From contig CAKZRR010000010.1 in NCBI GenBank assembly GCA_937146805.1, positions 1 to 64,000 of the forward strand: 64,000 bases of DNA, read 5' to 3'. Positions 1-7,653 of this stretch are shown here, piece by piece. The first letter of the stretch is position 1. Every line of letters starts with the position of its first letter. The stretch is from an uncultured Owenweeksia sp. (lineage in GTDB: Bacteria; Bacteroidota; Bacteroidia; Flavobacteriales; Schleiferiaceae). The notes beneath the pieces were generated by a model. It did not search any database, was not told the DNA's origin, and was given only the letters and a program-made list of their open reading frames with translations. The position numbers were made by a program, and so were the translations under genes.

Positions 1-76
1 ACTTTTCGAGGTATTCAAACTTTACCAGCTCGTTATTGGTAATGCGTTGTTTTATTCGGTTGTGATAGGAGTACAA
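1..76 (-). CDS. 5' end of an unidentified gene, cut by the window edge
   Basis: On the minus strand an open frame begins with TTG six bases after the stop of the SIMPL-domain gene. It runs without a stop to the window edge (about 25 codons, beginning M/L-YSYHNRIKQRI). The short spacing and shared direction suggest an operon with the upstream gene. The family cannot be named from so few residues, and the TTG start is inferred from position only. Confidence 0.45.
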   Translation of the reverse strand, partial: MYSYHNRIKQRITNNELVKFEYLEK

Positions 77-81
77 GGGCT

Positions 82-813
82 TTACTTTACTTTATACACC
101 AGCTTCATGGTTATAGAGGCGGTTTTTTCTTTAGAGCTTGTGTTAAAAGTTCCGCCCCAGGAGTAATCTTCTTTTGAGTTTTGGCCAGTTATTTGAAACA
201 CCCCCATTTTAGCCGATTCCAGTTTGCCAAGGTTGCCACCGGAAAATTGGGCTATTTTTTCGGCTCGTACCCGCGCATCCTCAGTAGCTTTAGATATCAT
301 CTCTATTTTTAAATCGGCTAGTTTGGTGTAATAATATCTGGGAGATTCAGAATAAAATTGAACACCTTGATTCAATAACTCGGTAATCTCGCGCGAAACA
401 CGTTCGATTTTTAGCACCTCTTTTGATTCAATTTGAACCGACTGTGTTAACTCATAGCCCTCAAACTCTTCACCTCGGTAATCGCCACTAGGCGTATAAA
501 GGCGCTTGTGCTTTTTGTTGGTTTTTACCGCGCTGTAAATTAATTGCTCGGTGTTAATTCCCTTTTCTTCTAAATAACTGTTTATGGTAGATTTGTTTTT
601 GGCCAAGGTTAAATAGGCTTGTTGTATGTCAATGTTTTGAGCGTTAAATCTACCTTCCCAAACTATTAAATCAGAGGTGAAATCGGCTTTACCCAAGCCT
701 GTTACCTGAATTTCGCCACTTACCTTGTTTCTATCTACATAGGCTTTTCCTAAAAATAGGGAAGAAACTATTATGGCGAGCGCAAAAATTAAAGCGCTAG
801 TATGTTGTTTCAT
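82..813 (-). CDS. SIMPL (DUF541) domain exported protein
   Basis: 243 aa. An N-terminal hydrophobic segment (about residues 8-23) looks like a signal peptide or signal anchor, so the protein probably lies in the periplasm. The rest fits the SIMPL/DUF541 family: the early 'GEIQVTGLGKADF' strand, a central 'YELTQSVQIES' strand, and the later 'ATEDARVRAEKIA' helix followed by 'SGGNLGKL'. Family members, such as E. coli YggE, are linked to oxidative-stress tolerance or channel-like assemblies, but no biochemical role is settled. It is the first gene of a likely pair with the partial gene at the window edge. A role in this organism cannot be deduced from the sequence. Confidence 0.8.
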   Translation of the reverse strand: MKQHTSALIFALAIIVSSLFLGKAYVDRNKVSGEIQVTGLGKADFTSDLIVWEGRFNAQNIDIQQAYLTLAKNKSTINSYLEEKGINTEQLIYSAVKTNKKHKRLYTPSGDYRGEEFEGYELTQSVQIESKEVLKIERVSREITELLNQGVQFYSESPRYYYTKLADLKIEMISKATEDARVRAEKIAQFSGGNLGKLESAKMGVFQITGQNSKEDYSWGGTFNTSSKEKTASITMKLVYKVK

Positions 814-889
814 AATGCTGATTTTAAATTGCTATTTGATGGGCTTAGATTGGAGGGTTGTTAGTGTTTTATAGGAGAATTTTAACTTT

Positions 890-1306
890 TTAAGGAACCA
901 TGAACTCTATTTGGTCTATTTCATACCGATTACCTTGTTCATCTCTCAGTTTTATTGAGTTTATTAAGAATCGATCACCTGATTTTGCTTCTTTGATTAA
1001 ATTTAACATTTCTTGATTAACAGAATTGTTTAAGCCTATAGCAGAGAAGTAACTTTTCTCGTTTCTGAAAAGAGAAATAATAATATTGGTGATTTTTAAC
1101 TCCTTTGTCAGGTCAATATACTTTCCATTCATATCTATTAACTGAAACTCATTAGCATCTCCAGAAAATATATCATCTACATTTTTTATGGTGAAATGAT
1201 CCCACACATATCGCTCATCAGGTATATTCTCTTGTGCTAAAACTCTAGAGCTAATCAATGACATTATCACAATTGAGAAAAAAAGTACTGCTCTATTCAT
1301 TTCCAT
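890..1306 (-). CDS. Small exported protein, unknown function
   Basis: 138 aa with a clear signal peptide ('AVLFFSIVIMSLISSRVLAQE', cleavage probably after VLA), so likely periplasmic or outer-membrane facing. The C-terminal half ('AKSGDRFLINSIKLRDEQG' followed by 'IEFMV') is faintly like the repeated beta domains of GldM-type proteins, but this is only an impression. The gene starts four bases after the end of a dapD 3'-end repeat (1310-1475), as if it were the cargo of that module. ATG codons at 1306 and 1300 are both possible starts. I do not recognise the family. Confidence 0.6.
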   Translation of the reverse strand: MEMNRAVLFFSIVIMSLISSRVLAQENIPDERYVWDHFTIKNVDDIFSGDANEFQLIDMNGKYIDLTKELKITNIIISLFRNEKSYFSAIGLNNSVNQEMLNLIKEAKSGDRFLINSIKLRDEQGNRYEIDQIEFMVP

Positions 1307-1309
1307 GTT

Positions 1310-1475
1310 GTTAAAAGTAAGAATGCTAATGTAAAAAATAGATAGGCCAGTTTTTTAGTACGTGTTTTTAAAACTACTTACACCGATACCCCATACTCCC
1401 TCAAAGCATCGTTTAGCGAGGTTTTTTTGTTGCTTTTCTTTTTTAATAATTGGGATAAATGCCATCTAAGGAACA
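1310..1475 (-). repeat. dapD 3'-end repeat, copy 1
   Basis: Contains a roughly 50-bp stretch identical to the end of dapD ('accgataccccatactccc' onward), covering the C-terminal codons SLNDALREYGVSV. The wider unit of about 166 bp is nearly identical to copy 2 at 2591-2757, including about 70 bp beyond the dapD stop that the intact gene lacks. It sits directly between two hypothetical genes in the same orientation as dapD. Confidence 0.85.
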
Positions 1476-1486
1476 TTGCCTACTCA

Positions 1487-2422
1487 TTACTCTTGATAGT
1501 CACCGATTTTTGACGAATTATACAATTCCAAAGGAACCGTATTTACTTCGCTGGTTCCCAGAAAAGAAAAGAAAATACTTATGCCATATGGAATTAGCAG
1601 TTTATCGCTACAGTTTTCTAAAGCAACATCTCCTTTACGAGTCAGTAGTTCTGAGAACTCGCTTTGCACCCAGCCGGTAAAATTTTTGTCATCCCCATGC
1701 TCAATGTCAATGTACAAGTAATTTGACATAAAACTAATCTTGCCATATATAAATTTCATGAACAATGCTACTCCTTTTTCTGCTGCCTTATCGGTTGGTT
1801 GAAAATAAACTACTCGACAAATCTTATTTTTAATCTCCAAATGAAAGGAAAGTAAAGGTTCCGTCAAATATTCACTTTTGATACTTAATATCTCTTCTCC
1901 ACGATAATTTGTATCAACAATTACCTTAAAAGATGATGATTTAATCAGAGGTTTACCAGCTTTAGGGCCCAATGGATTAATAACATATTCCTTGTACGCG
2001 CTATTTATTATAGAAATACTACCATCTTTATACACAAACTGTTCACGTCCTAAATCCGTAATTAGCGTATAATGTATTTCAAATATTGAATCCCTTGTTA
2101 ATTCACTTTTTAGAAGAGAGAAAAAATTAGAATCAGCACTTATACTATACAGTAGCTGCTTTTTGCTCCCTTTAGTTACCGTGCCGTAGATTTTCAAAGG
2201 GTCCACCTTAAACAAGAAAGCACTATCAACGTAAAGAGAATCAAATCCATCCAACTCATTATAATAATTAGACGCTATCATTTGATTCTTTAAATTCAAA
2301 AATATTTCCTTGTTCCAAATATCATTGTTAGAAAACGAATCTATAGTTTCAATGTAATTTACCTGTCCAATAAGATGCTGAAACCTAAAAATTATTACAA
2401 ATAATACTAACATCCATTTCAT
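1487..2422 (-). CDS. Exported protein, unknown function
   Basis: 311 aa. The N-terminus ('MKWMLVLFVIIFRFQHLIG') is a plausible signal peptide, followed by a polar, strand-rich sequence without motifs I recognise. Only two cysteines are evident in the mature part and there is no lipobox or T9SS sorting domain. It lies between two near-identical dapD 3'-end repeats and its stop is 12 bp from copy 1, so it looks like the payload of a duplicated or inserted module. Codon use is AT-rich compared with the housekeeping genes of the window, consistent with accessory DNA. Confidence 0.6.
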   Translation of the reverse strand: MKWMLVLFVIIFRFQHLIGQVNYIETIDSFSNNDIWNKEIFLNLKNQMIASNYYNELDGFDSLYVDSAFLFKVDPLKIYGTVTKGSKKQLLYSISADSNFFSLLKSELTRDSIFEIHYTLITDLGREQFVYKDGSISIINSAYKEYVINPLGPKAGKPLIKSSSFKVIVDTNYRGEEILSIKSEYLTEPLLSFHLEIKNKICRVVYFQPTDKAAEKGVALFMKFIYGKISFMSNYLYIDIEHGDDKNFTGWVQSEFSELLTRKGDVALENCSDKLLIPYGISIFFSFLGTSEVNTVPLELYNSSKIGDYQE

Positions 2423-2590
2423 GGCATCTATTTTTTTACGAGTTATTTTGACTACTCTATCCTTAGGATTATTCGTTTGGCTTCATAAAGATTATCATCC
2501 CAAAGGTAAAGGACTCTTTTGCGGCTAATGCATTAGTGTAATAAAAGTATTGGTTTAATGATAAAGTAGTGGGCTTGGTAAATGTAAGGT

Positions 2591-2757
2591 GTTAAAAGTA
2601 AGAATGCTAACGTAAAAAATAGATAGGTCAGTCTTTTAGTAAGCGTTTTTAACGCCACTTACACCGATACCCCATACTCCCTCAAAGCATCGTTTAGCGA
2701 GATTTTTTTGTTGGTGCTTTCTTTTTTAATAATTGGGATAAATGCAACTAAGGAACA
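2591..2757 (-). repeat. dapD 3'-end repeat, copy 2
   Basis: About 166 bp, nearly identical to copy 1 and exactly 1281 bp from it. In the minus direction it translates to the DapD tail 'KKESTNKKISLNDALREYGV' and ends with SV-stop, then carries the extra post-stop sequence shared with copy 1. The gap 2423-2893 otherwise holds no gene; the remaining bases are AT-rich without recognisable signals. Confidence 0.85.
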
Positions 2758-2893
2758 CGTGGTTCAAAAAAGCCTCTAGAATGCCCTTAGAAACACTTTA
2801 AGCTAAATGAGAAACCCATATTATTTTTAGCTACAGAACATCAAATTACTTACAATACTTTACGTTTTTAAAAGTAGCTAATGCTAAACGTTC

Positions 2894-3469
2894 TTACTTT
2901 AATCGGTTTTTAATATAAGTGAATTTAATAACTGAGTCAACTCCTATAGTATCTGTCAGATTTGGCCCAAGCAAGATATCTGCCCCTATATAAACATCTA
3001 AAACTTTCCCATACTTAATAATTGAATCAACCTCTCCACTTTCATCATAATATTTCCAAATCCCAGTTTTAACTGAATACCTAGTTGGAATACTGTCACC
3101 CTCAACATCAAAAGTTAAAACTCTTTTATTTCCCAAATATCTTTCTTGATTATTTACAGTATCATAAAAAAGAACAAATTTACCATCTAAAAAACCCGAT
3201 TTATAAAAAGATTTGGTTCGTATATTCCCACTCGGATAGTACTGAATGGACTTGCCTTCTTTTTTTCCTTCTTTATAATTATTAATTGACCGAATATCAC
3301 CATTCTCCCTGTAAGATATCCATGTTCCTATCTCTTCGTATGTTCCTTTCTTATAGTACCCCTCCGCTGAGGTATTTCCATTTTCCCAAATAAATACGCG
3401 TTTTTCTCGCGAAATACAGGAGCAAGTAATATATAAAAATACACTACAAAAAAATAATTTCCTATTCAT
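2894..3469 (-). CDS. YwqK-like (MORN-variant repeat) lipoprotein
   Basis: 191 aa. The N-terminus 'MNRKLFFCSVFLYITCSC' is a hydrophobic signal ending in Cys, suggesting a lipoprotein. Residues about 30-110 hold MORN-variant repeats of the kind in the YwqK family ('GYYKKGTYEEIGTWISYREN', 'YKEGKKEGKSIQYYPSG', 'YKSGFLDGKFVLFYD'). In Bacillus, YwqK is the immunity partner of the YwqJ toxin, so databases often label relatives as antitoxins. Here no toxin gene is adjacent and the repeats alone do not prove that role. It follows dapD repeat copy 3 on the same strand. Confidence 0.65.
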   Translation of the reverse strand: MNRKLFFCSVFLYITCSCISREKRVFIWENGNTSAEGYYKKGTYEEIGTWISYRENGDIRSINNYKEGKKEGKSIQYYPSGNIRTKSFYKSGFLDGKFVLFYDTVNNQERYLGNKRVLTFDVEGDSIPTRYSVKTGIWKYYDESGEVDSIIKYGKVLDVYIGADILLGPNLTDTIGVDSVIKFTYIKNRLK

Positions 3470-3481
3470 CCTTAACTATAC

Positions 3482-3586
3482 TTATTTTTCTTTTTCCATT
3501 GTACCTACTTCTATTTCACGTTTGCCTTCTTGTGGTTCAAAAGAGACTTTATCATCTATATTTTCGATGCCATTTTTTTCGATCCC
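3482..3586 (-). pseudogene. Possible C-terminal gene fragment
   Basis: Just upstream of the YwqK-like gene, an open frame of 34 codons without a start codon reads like a real acidic/basic protein tail ('GIEKNGIENIDDKVSFEPQE' onward, ending KEK-stop). It lies between dapD repeat copy 3 and the next gene. It may be the leftover end of a gene cut by the rearrangement that left the repeat. The evidence is only the protein-like composition, so it may be chance. Confidence 0.25.
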
Positions 3587-3614
3587 TTAAGGAGTGCGTC
3601 ATTTTGGGCTTTAG

Positions 3615-3692
3615 CACCTCCATATTCCCTGAAAGCATCGTTTGGCATTTTTTTGTTGCTTTTCTTTTTCAATAATTGGGGCAAATGTTACC
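3615..3692 (-). repeat. dapD 3'-end repeat, copy 3 (diverged)
   Basis: A shorter, diverged relative of the other copies ('ccatattccctgaaagcatc' then 'tttttttgttgcttttcttt'). It shares with copies 1 and 2 the 'aataattggg-aaatg' stretch that is not in the intact dapD. This shared junction shows the copies are related to each other and are not independent breaks of dapD. The rest of the 3470-3778 gap shows no gene apart from the short fragment at 3482-3586. Confidence 0.65.
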
Positions 3693-3778
3693 TAGTCAAA
3701 ATTACAGCCGTTATTCGGTTTTTGTGTGGTAATATTAGTTGCGCTAAGGCTTTAGTTGTTGCGGCCATTATACCCTTA

Positions 3779-4369
3779 TCAGTAATAATGAAAGATTTGA
3801 TCAAATCTTTCATTATTACTAAAAACATATGACACAACCCATTGATTTAATTGATATCTGAATGAATACTGTGAGTCAGATTCGAATATATTCAAATATT
3901 TGAAATCAAAAAAAGTTGAAGCCGAGTCTTCCTGCTTTCTTTCAATAAACAAATAACAATCGTTTAGAGCGTTGTCTTCGGAGTAAGGCGGTGCGCTTAA
4001 ATCAATAAAAATTTTTCCATCTAGATAACAAATAGAATTGCTATTTGTTAATACCAAAGAGTCCGTATCAAGCATAAATTCTTCGGAAGATGATTTGATA
4101 ATGTCATCTCTTTTTTTAGAATACTTATAATAAATTTTTTCTATTGAAGGATTCGCTTCATAAATCGTAATTCTACGTCTGATTATGGTGTCTCCAGACG
4201 ATTCCAAATCCTCTATCATATAGGTCATTTCTCTCTTGGAGCTTTTGTAAATCACTACATGATTATTTTTAAAGAATTCTGGATCAATTTCTTTTTGACC
4301 TGCCAATCTTCCGTATCCAATAATCATAAAAAATGCTACTAAATACTTCATTACTAGCTTACTTATCAT
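3779..4369 (-). CDS. Exported protein, unknown function
   Basis: 196 aa by the first ATG. A start at residue 7 (position 4351) gives a better signal peptide, 'MKYLVAFFMIIGYGRLAG'. The mature sequence is polar with many Ser, Asp and Tyr, like several small Bacteroidota exported proteins, but shows no motif I can name. Its last 13 codons and stop are built from a perfect 40-bp palindrome (3781-3820), which may also act as a transcript-end hairpin. It follows the membrane protein gene at 4420-5202 by 50 bp and probably shares its transcript with dapD. Confidence 0.55.
   Translation of the reverse strand: MISKLVMKYLVAFFMIIGYGRLAGQKEIDPEFFKNNHVVIYKSSKREMTYMIEDLESSGDTIIRRRITIYEANPSIEKIYYKYSKKRDDIIKSSSEEFMLDTDSLVLTNSNSICYLDGKIFIDLSAPPYSEDNALNDCYLFIERKQEDSASTFFDFKYLNIFESDSQYSFRYQLNQWVVSYVFSNNERFDQIFHYY
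3781..3820. repeat. Perfect 40-bp palindrome
   Basis: The 20 bases 'agtaataatgaaagatttga' are followed at once by their exact reverse complement. The palindrome covers the last coding triplets and the stop of the gene at 3779-4369. It could extrude as a cruciform or fold as an RNA hairpin at the mRNA end. No T-run follows on the minus strand, so it is not a classic terminator. Confidence 0.9.
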
Positions 4370-4419
4370 TCATTATCTGATTCTGAAAGGTAATTTATAT
4401 CTAGAAGCTGATAATTTTT

Positions 4420-5202
4420 TCATTTAGCGCTATCAAATTCTACTTCAATTAGTTTTAGGTTGGTTTTGCTCAATGCTAAATCCATGATTTTTGAATCTGC
4501 CATATAGTCGGCAAAACCGTTATTTCTTGAATTCCATTTTTTTCCATCCTTGAATTTGATTAGATAATGAGGGTCGTTAACTATGTCTCCATTTGGAGCA
4601 ATTAACTTTTCAACATCTTTTAATTCAGTTATATCTTCATAAAGGTAGGTCTTGGTTCCTAAACTTAGAAGTCCGTTTAACTGAATTTCCTTTGGTCCAA
4701 AGGCGGAGTGCCAATCGAAAAACATTATAACTAAAAGCCCTGTTACAAGACCAAATCCCTTGAAAACATACTTAGATGCTGCTATATAATTAAATCGATA
4801 TTTAAGGTTGTTGTATGCTAGGTACTCAGCCCAGTCATCTTTGAGAAGATACCTAGAGGTTGATAATGATACCAAAGATGAGAGCAATAGGCCGCTAAAA
4901 GCGGAAACTAGAAATATCATTTCGGGATATGGTTTCACTACTATAGTAGACTCCGAGAAAAAAGAAAACTTGAAATTAATCAAGCCCGAGAATAACACAA
5001 ATAGCCCATAAATGAAAACAAATGATAATATAACAAGGAGGCCTATTTGCTTAAAGTCAAACTTTAAATATTTGGTTCTTAGTTCTTCAATAGGTTTGTC
5101 TGTTTTGTATTTCGCATTTGAAATTGGGAGAAGTTTTCCAAATAATTTATACAGTGCTAGCAAAATCAGAACGATTATTGGCGATAAGATATAATATTCC
5201 AT
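4420..5202 (-). CDS. Integral membrane protein, unknown function
   Basis: 260 aa with four probable membrane helices (about residues 3-20, 54-76, 94-116 and 148-166) and a soluble C-terminal part of about 90 residues ('LGTKTYLYEDITELKDVEK'). No catalytic motif is visible. It begins 15 bp after the intact dapD stop on the same strand, in the position occupied downstream of each dapD-end repeat by one hypothetical gene. It may therefore be the newest or innermost cargo of the hotspot and is probably co-transcribed with dapD. Function unknown. Confidence 0.65.
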   Translation of the reverse strand: MEYYILSPIIVLILLALYKLFGKLLPISNAKYKTDKPIEELRTKYLKFDFKQIGLLVILSFVFIYGLFVLFSGLINFKFSFFSESTIVVKPYPEMIFLVSAFSGLLLSSLVSLSTSRYLLKDDWAEYLAYNNLKYRFNYIAASKYVFKGFGLVTGLLVIMFFDWHSAFGPKEIQLNGLLSLGTKTYLYEDITELKDVEKLIAPNGDIVNDPHYLIKFKDGKKWNSRNNGFADYMADSKIMDLALSKTNLKLIEVEFDSAK

Positions 5203-5217
5203 TGTTTTTTTTGATGT

Positions 5218-6033
5218 TTAAACCGATACCCCATACTCCCTCAAAGCATCGTTTAGCGAGGTTTTTTTGTTGGTGCTTTCTTTTCGTTTTCCAATAATTA
5301 AGGCGCAAGGCACATTAAACTCACCGGCTTTAAATTGCTTGGCGTAGCTGCCCGGTATCACTACTGATCTTGCTGGTATGTATCCTTTAATTTCTTTGGG
5401 TTCATCTCCGGTAACATCTATAATTTTAGTGCTGGCTGTAAGTACCACATTGGCACCCAATACAGCTTCGCTTTCTATTTTAATGCCTTCTACTACAATG
5501 CAGCGTGAGCCCACAAAGCAATTATCTTCAATAATTACGGGGGCGGCTTGCACGGGTTCTAAAACACCGCCAATGCCTACGCCACCGCTAAGGTGTACGT
5601 TTTTGCCAATTTGAGCGCATGAGCCCACGGTGGCCCAAGTATCAACCATAGTACCAGCATCTACAAAGGCGCCAATGTTTACGTAGCTGGGCATTAATAT
5701 TACACCTGCACTAATATAGGCTCCGTATCGCGCTACAGCGTGAGGTACTACGCGTATACCTAGTTTTTGAAAATCGCGTTTTAACGGAATTTTATCGTGA
5801 AACTCTAAAGGGCCCGCCTCCATAGTTTCCATTTTTCGGGTAGGGAAATACAGGATTACGGCCTTTTTTACCCACTCGTTTACCTGCCAACCGCTATCGG
5901 TGGGTTCGGCACAGCGCAAGCGGCCTTTGTCTAATTCTTCTAAAACCCATTCTATAGTTTGCAAGGTTTCGGTTTGTTGTAAAAGTTCCCTGTTTTCCCA
6001 GGCGGCTTCTATTATTTGCGAGGCATTATTCAT
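5218..6033 (-). CDS. dapD: Tetrahydrodipicolinate N-succinyltransferase
   Basis: 271 aa, full length for the family. DapD transfers succinyl from succinyl-CoA to tetrahydrodipicolinate in the succinylase branch of lysine and diaminopimelate synthesis, in the cytosol. Residues about 100-210 form the hexapeptide-repeat left-handed beta helix ('GAYISAGVILMPSYVNIGAF', 'GSCAQIGKNVHLSGGVGIGG'), and the C-terminus reads SLNDALREYGVSV. It is divergent from ruvX with a 64-bp gap. Its 3' end is copied three more times downstream (1310, 2591, 3615), which marks this locus as a recombination or insertion target. The gene itself appears intact. Confidence 0.95.
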   Translation of the reverse strand: MNNASQIIEAAWENRELLQQTETLQTIEWVLEELDKGRLRCAEPTDSGWQVNEWVKKAVILYFPTRKMETMEAGPLEFHDKIPLKRDFQKLGIRVVPHAVARYGAYISAGVILMPSYVNIGAFVDAGTMVDTWATVGSCAQIGKNVHLSGGVGIGGVLEPVQAAPVIIEDNCFVGSRCIVVEGIKIESEAVLGANVVLTASTKIIDVTGDEPKEIKGYIPARSVVIPGSYAKQFKAGEFNVPCALIIGKRKESTNKKTSLNDALREYGVSV

Positions 6034-6049
6034 AGTTCTGTTTTATTTT

Positions 6050-6081
6050 TTGGAGGTGTCTTATCTTTCTCAATACTTTTG
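6050..6081 (+). promoter_or_regulatory. Bacteroidetes-type promoter for ruvX
   Basis: TTG at 6050-6052 and 'tacttttg' at 6074-6081, 21 bp apart, fit the TTG-N17-23-TAnnTTTG consensus of the primary Bacteroidetes sigma factor. The -7 box ends 16 bp before the ruvX start. Confidence 0.6.
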
Positions 6082-6097
6082 CGCTAAAGTAAGCAGC

Positions 6098-6508
6098 TTG
6101 GCAAAAATTATAGCATTAGATATTGGTGGAAAAAGAACGGGTGTAGCCGAAACAGATCCGCTTCAAATAATAGCAACTCCCAGAGAAACGATAGCAACCG
6201 AAACTTTGCTGGCATTTTTAACGCAATGCTTTGCTAACGAGAGGTATGAAGCCATTGTGTTGGGTGATCCTAAAAATTTAGACGGGGGTGATTCGGATAA
6301 CTCAGTTAGAGTGCGCCAAATTCATGAAAAGTTAAAAATAGCCTTTCCTACTAAGGAGCTCATTTTAATTGATGAGCGTTTTACTTCTAAAATGGCTTTG
6401 CAAAGCTTGGTAACATCGGGCGTTAAAAAAAAGAAGCGCCAGCAAAAAGGGGAGATTGACATGGTTAGTGCTGCCATCATATTAGAGTCGTACTTAAACA
6501 GCAAATAA
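6098..6508 (+). CDS. ruvX: Holliday-junction resolvase-like protein RuvX/YqgF
   Basis: 136 aa from a TTG start. The ORF track extends 66 codons further upstream, across the divergent dapD start, which is not credible, and homologs begin at 'AKIIALDIGGKRTGVA'. The RNase H-like fold shows the first catalytic Asp in 'ALDIGGKRTG', the 'IVLGDPKNLDG' strand and the 'LIDERFTSKMA' motif with its conserved acid. The family is proposed to process 16S rRNA ends or recombination intermediates. It lies ahead of def on the same strand with a 35-bp gap. Confidence 0.9.
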   Translation: MAKIIALDIGGKRTGVAETDPLQIIATPRETIATETLLAFLTQCFANERYEAIVLGDPKNLDGGDSDNSVRVRQIHEKLKIAFPTKELILIDERFTSKMALQSLVTSGVKKKKRQQKGEIDMVSAAIILESYLNSK

Positions 6509-6543
6509 GGGAGCAATTCATACCTTTGCCGCAAATTTTAGAA

Positions 6544-7110
6544 ATGATTTTACCCATTGTGGCGTATGGCAACGCTGTTTTGCGCAAGCGCGGCCAAAAT
6601 GTAGATAAGGATTACCCCAAACTTCAGGAGTTTATTGACAACATGTTTGAAACCATGTACAATGCCAGTGGCGTAGGTTTGGCGGCTCCGCAGGTAAATC
6701 AATCTATTCGCGTTTTTATTGTAGATGCAAGGGGGTTTGTAGATGATGAGGACGAAGATGAGGAAGGGTTAAAGGATTTTGTGCAGGTTTTTATCAATCC
6801 AGAAATTATAGAAGAAGACGGAGAGGAATGGGACTTTAACGAGGGCTGCTTAAGTATACCTGATGTTAGGGAAGATGTAAGCCGTAAGGAGCGTGTACGC
6901 ATTAAGTTTTACGATAGAGATTTTAAAGAACACGAAGAGGTTTATACGGGCTTAAAGGCACGCGTGGTACAGCATGAGTACGACCATATTGAAGGTAAAT
7001 TGTTTACCGATTACCTTACTCCGTTTAGAAAACGAATTTTAAAAGGTAAGCTGGCCAATATCTCAAAAGGTAAAATATCGGTGGGTTACCGTATGAAATT
7101 TGTAAAGTAA
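6544..7110 (+). CDS. def: Peptide deformylase
   Basis: 188 aa from the ATG at 6544; the track's earlier TTG adds six residues not typical of the family. The enzyme removes the formyl group from the N-terminal Met of new proteins using a bound metal. All three signature motifs are present: 'GVGLAAPQ', 'EGCLSIPD' (Cys ligand) and 'QHEYDHIEG' (two His ligands and catalytic Glu). A very acidic insertion ('DDEDEDEEG', about residues 68-77) sits between motifs 1 and 2, in the position of the loop found in many Bacteroidota deformylases. A 'tacctttg' -7-like box lies at 6521-6528. The next gene starts 4 bp after the stop. Confidence 0.95.
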   Translation: MILPIVAYGNAVLRKRGQNVDKDYPKLQEFIDNMFETMYNASGVGLAAPQVNQSIRVFIVDARGFVDDEDEDEEGLKDFVQVFINPEIIEEDGEEWDFNEGCLSIPDVREDVSRKERVRIKFYDRDFKEHEEVYTGLKARVVQHEYDHIEGKLFTDYLTPFRKRILKGKLANISKGKISVGYRMKFVK

Positions 7111-7114
7111 TAGC

Positions 7115-7651
7115 ATGAAAAATATTTTTGGTTTACTAGCTCTAATTCTGGCTATGGCCGCTTGCCAGTCATCAGCATCCAGCCCACAAAGCGATATTGA
7201 AAAATTAGAAGAGCAGCTTAAAAAGGAGGCTGTCTTAGATTCGGCTATTGCCACCGATTTATGCGCGATGTACTTGCAGTATGCAGATGCTAATCCTAAA
7301 GATTCTTTAGCGCCTTATTATTTAAGTAACAGCGCGGATATATTAAAGGAGTTGAAAGGCAACGAGTTAAAAGCGGTAAACACCTATAATCGTATTGCCG
7401 AAAAGTATGCCGACCATCCCTTGGCGGGACGAGCTGTGTTTATGATAGGCTATGTTTTTGATGATAAATTTAACGATAAAGTAAGGGCACAAAAAAGCTA
7501 TGAGTATTTTTTGAGTCAGTACCCAAAACACGAGTTACAGCGCGATGCGTTGAACCTTTTAGCTATGGTTAAGGACAGCCTATCGGCCGAAGAGCTAGTA
7601 GCTAAGTGGTTAGAGCAAAGCAAAAAAGACACTAATATCAATTCAAAGTAA
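7115..7651 (+). CDS. TPR-type lipoprotein
   Basis: 178 aa. The N-terminus 'FGLLALILAMAACQSS' ends in a lipobox-like AMAAC, so the protein is probably a lipoprotein. The remainder is helical with TPR-like spacing ('AVNTYNRIAEKYADHPLAGR', 'AQKSYEYFLSQYPKHELQRD'), reminiscent of BamD/YbgF-type tetratricopeptides. It lies tightly between def (4 bp) and the DUF5606 gene (2 bp), so it is co-transcribed with both. The exact role is unknown. TPR lipoproteins commonly serve as scaffolds in envelope assembly, but that is inference. Confidence 0.75.
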   Translation: MKNIFGLLALILAMAACQSSASSPQSDIEKLEEQLKKEAVLDSAIATDLCAMYLQYADANPKDSLAPYYLSNSADILKELKGNELKAVNTYNRIAEKYADHPLAGRAVFMIGYVFDDKFNDKVRAQKSYEYFLSQYPKHELQRDALNLLAMVKDSLSAEELVAKWLEQSKKDTNINSK

Positions 7652-7653
7652 AG

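Noticed and set aside
1459-1680. Plus-strand ORF of 73 aa in the track
   Set aside because: It lies antisense to the 3' part of the 311-aa gene and across a dapD repeat, with no protein-like pattern.
3530-3832. Plus-strand ORF of 100 aa
   Set aside because: It spans the third dapD repeat and the 40-bp palindrome, is rich in Phe and Leu from T-rich DNA, and has no start signal.
5900-6097. Upstream extension of ruvX in the track
   Set aside because: It would run antisense through the dapD start. Homologs begin at AKIIALDIG, in agreement with the TTG at 6098 and the promoter before it.
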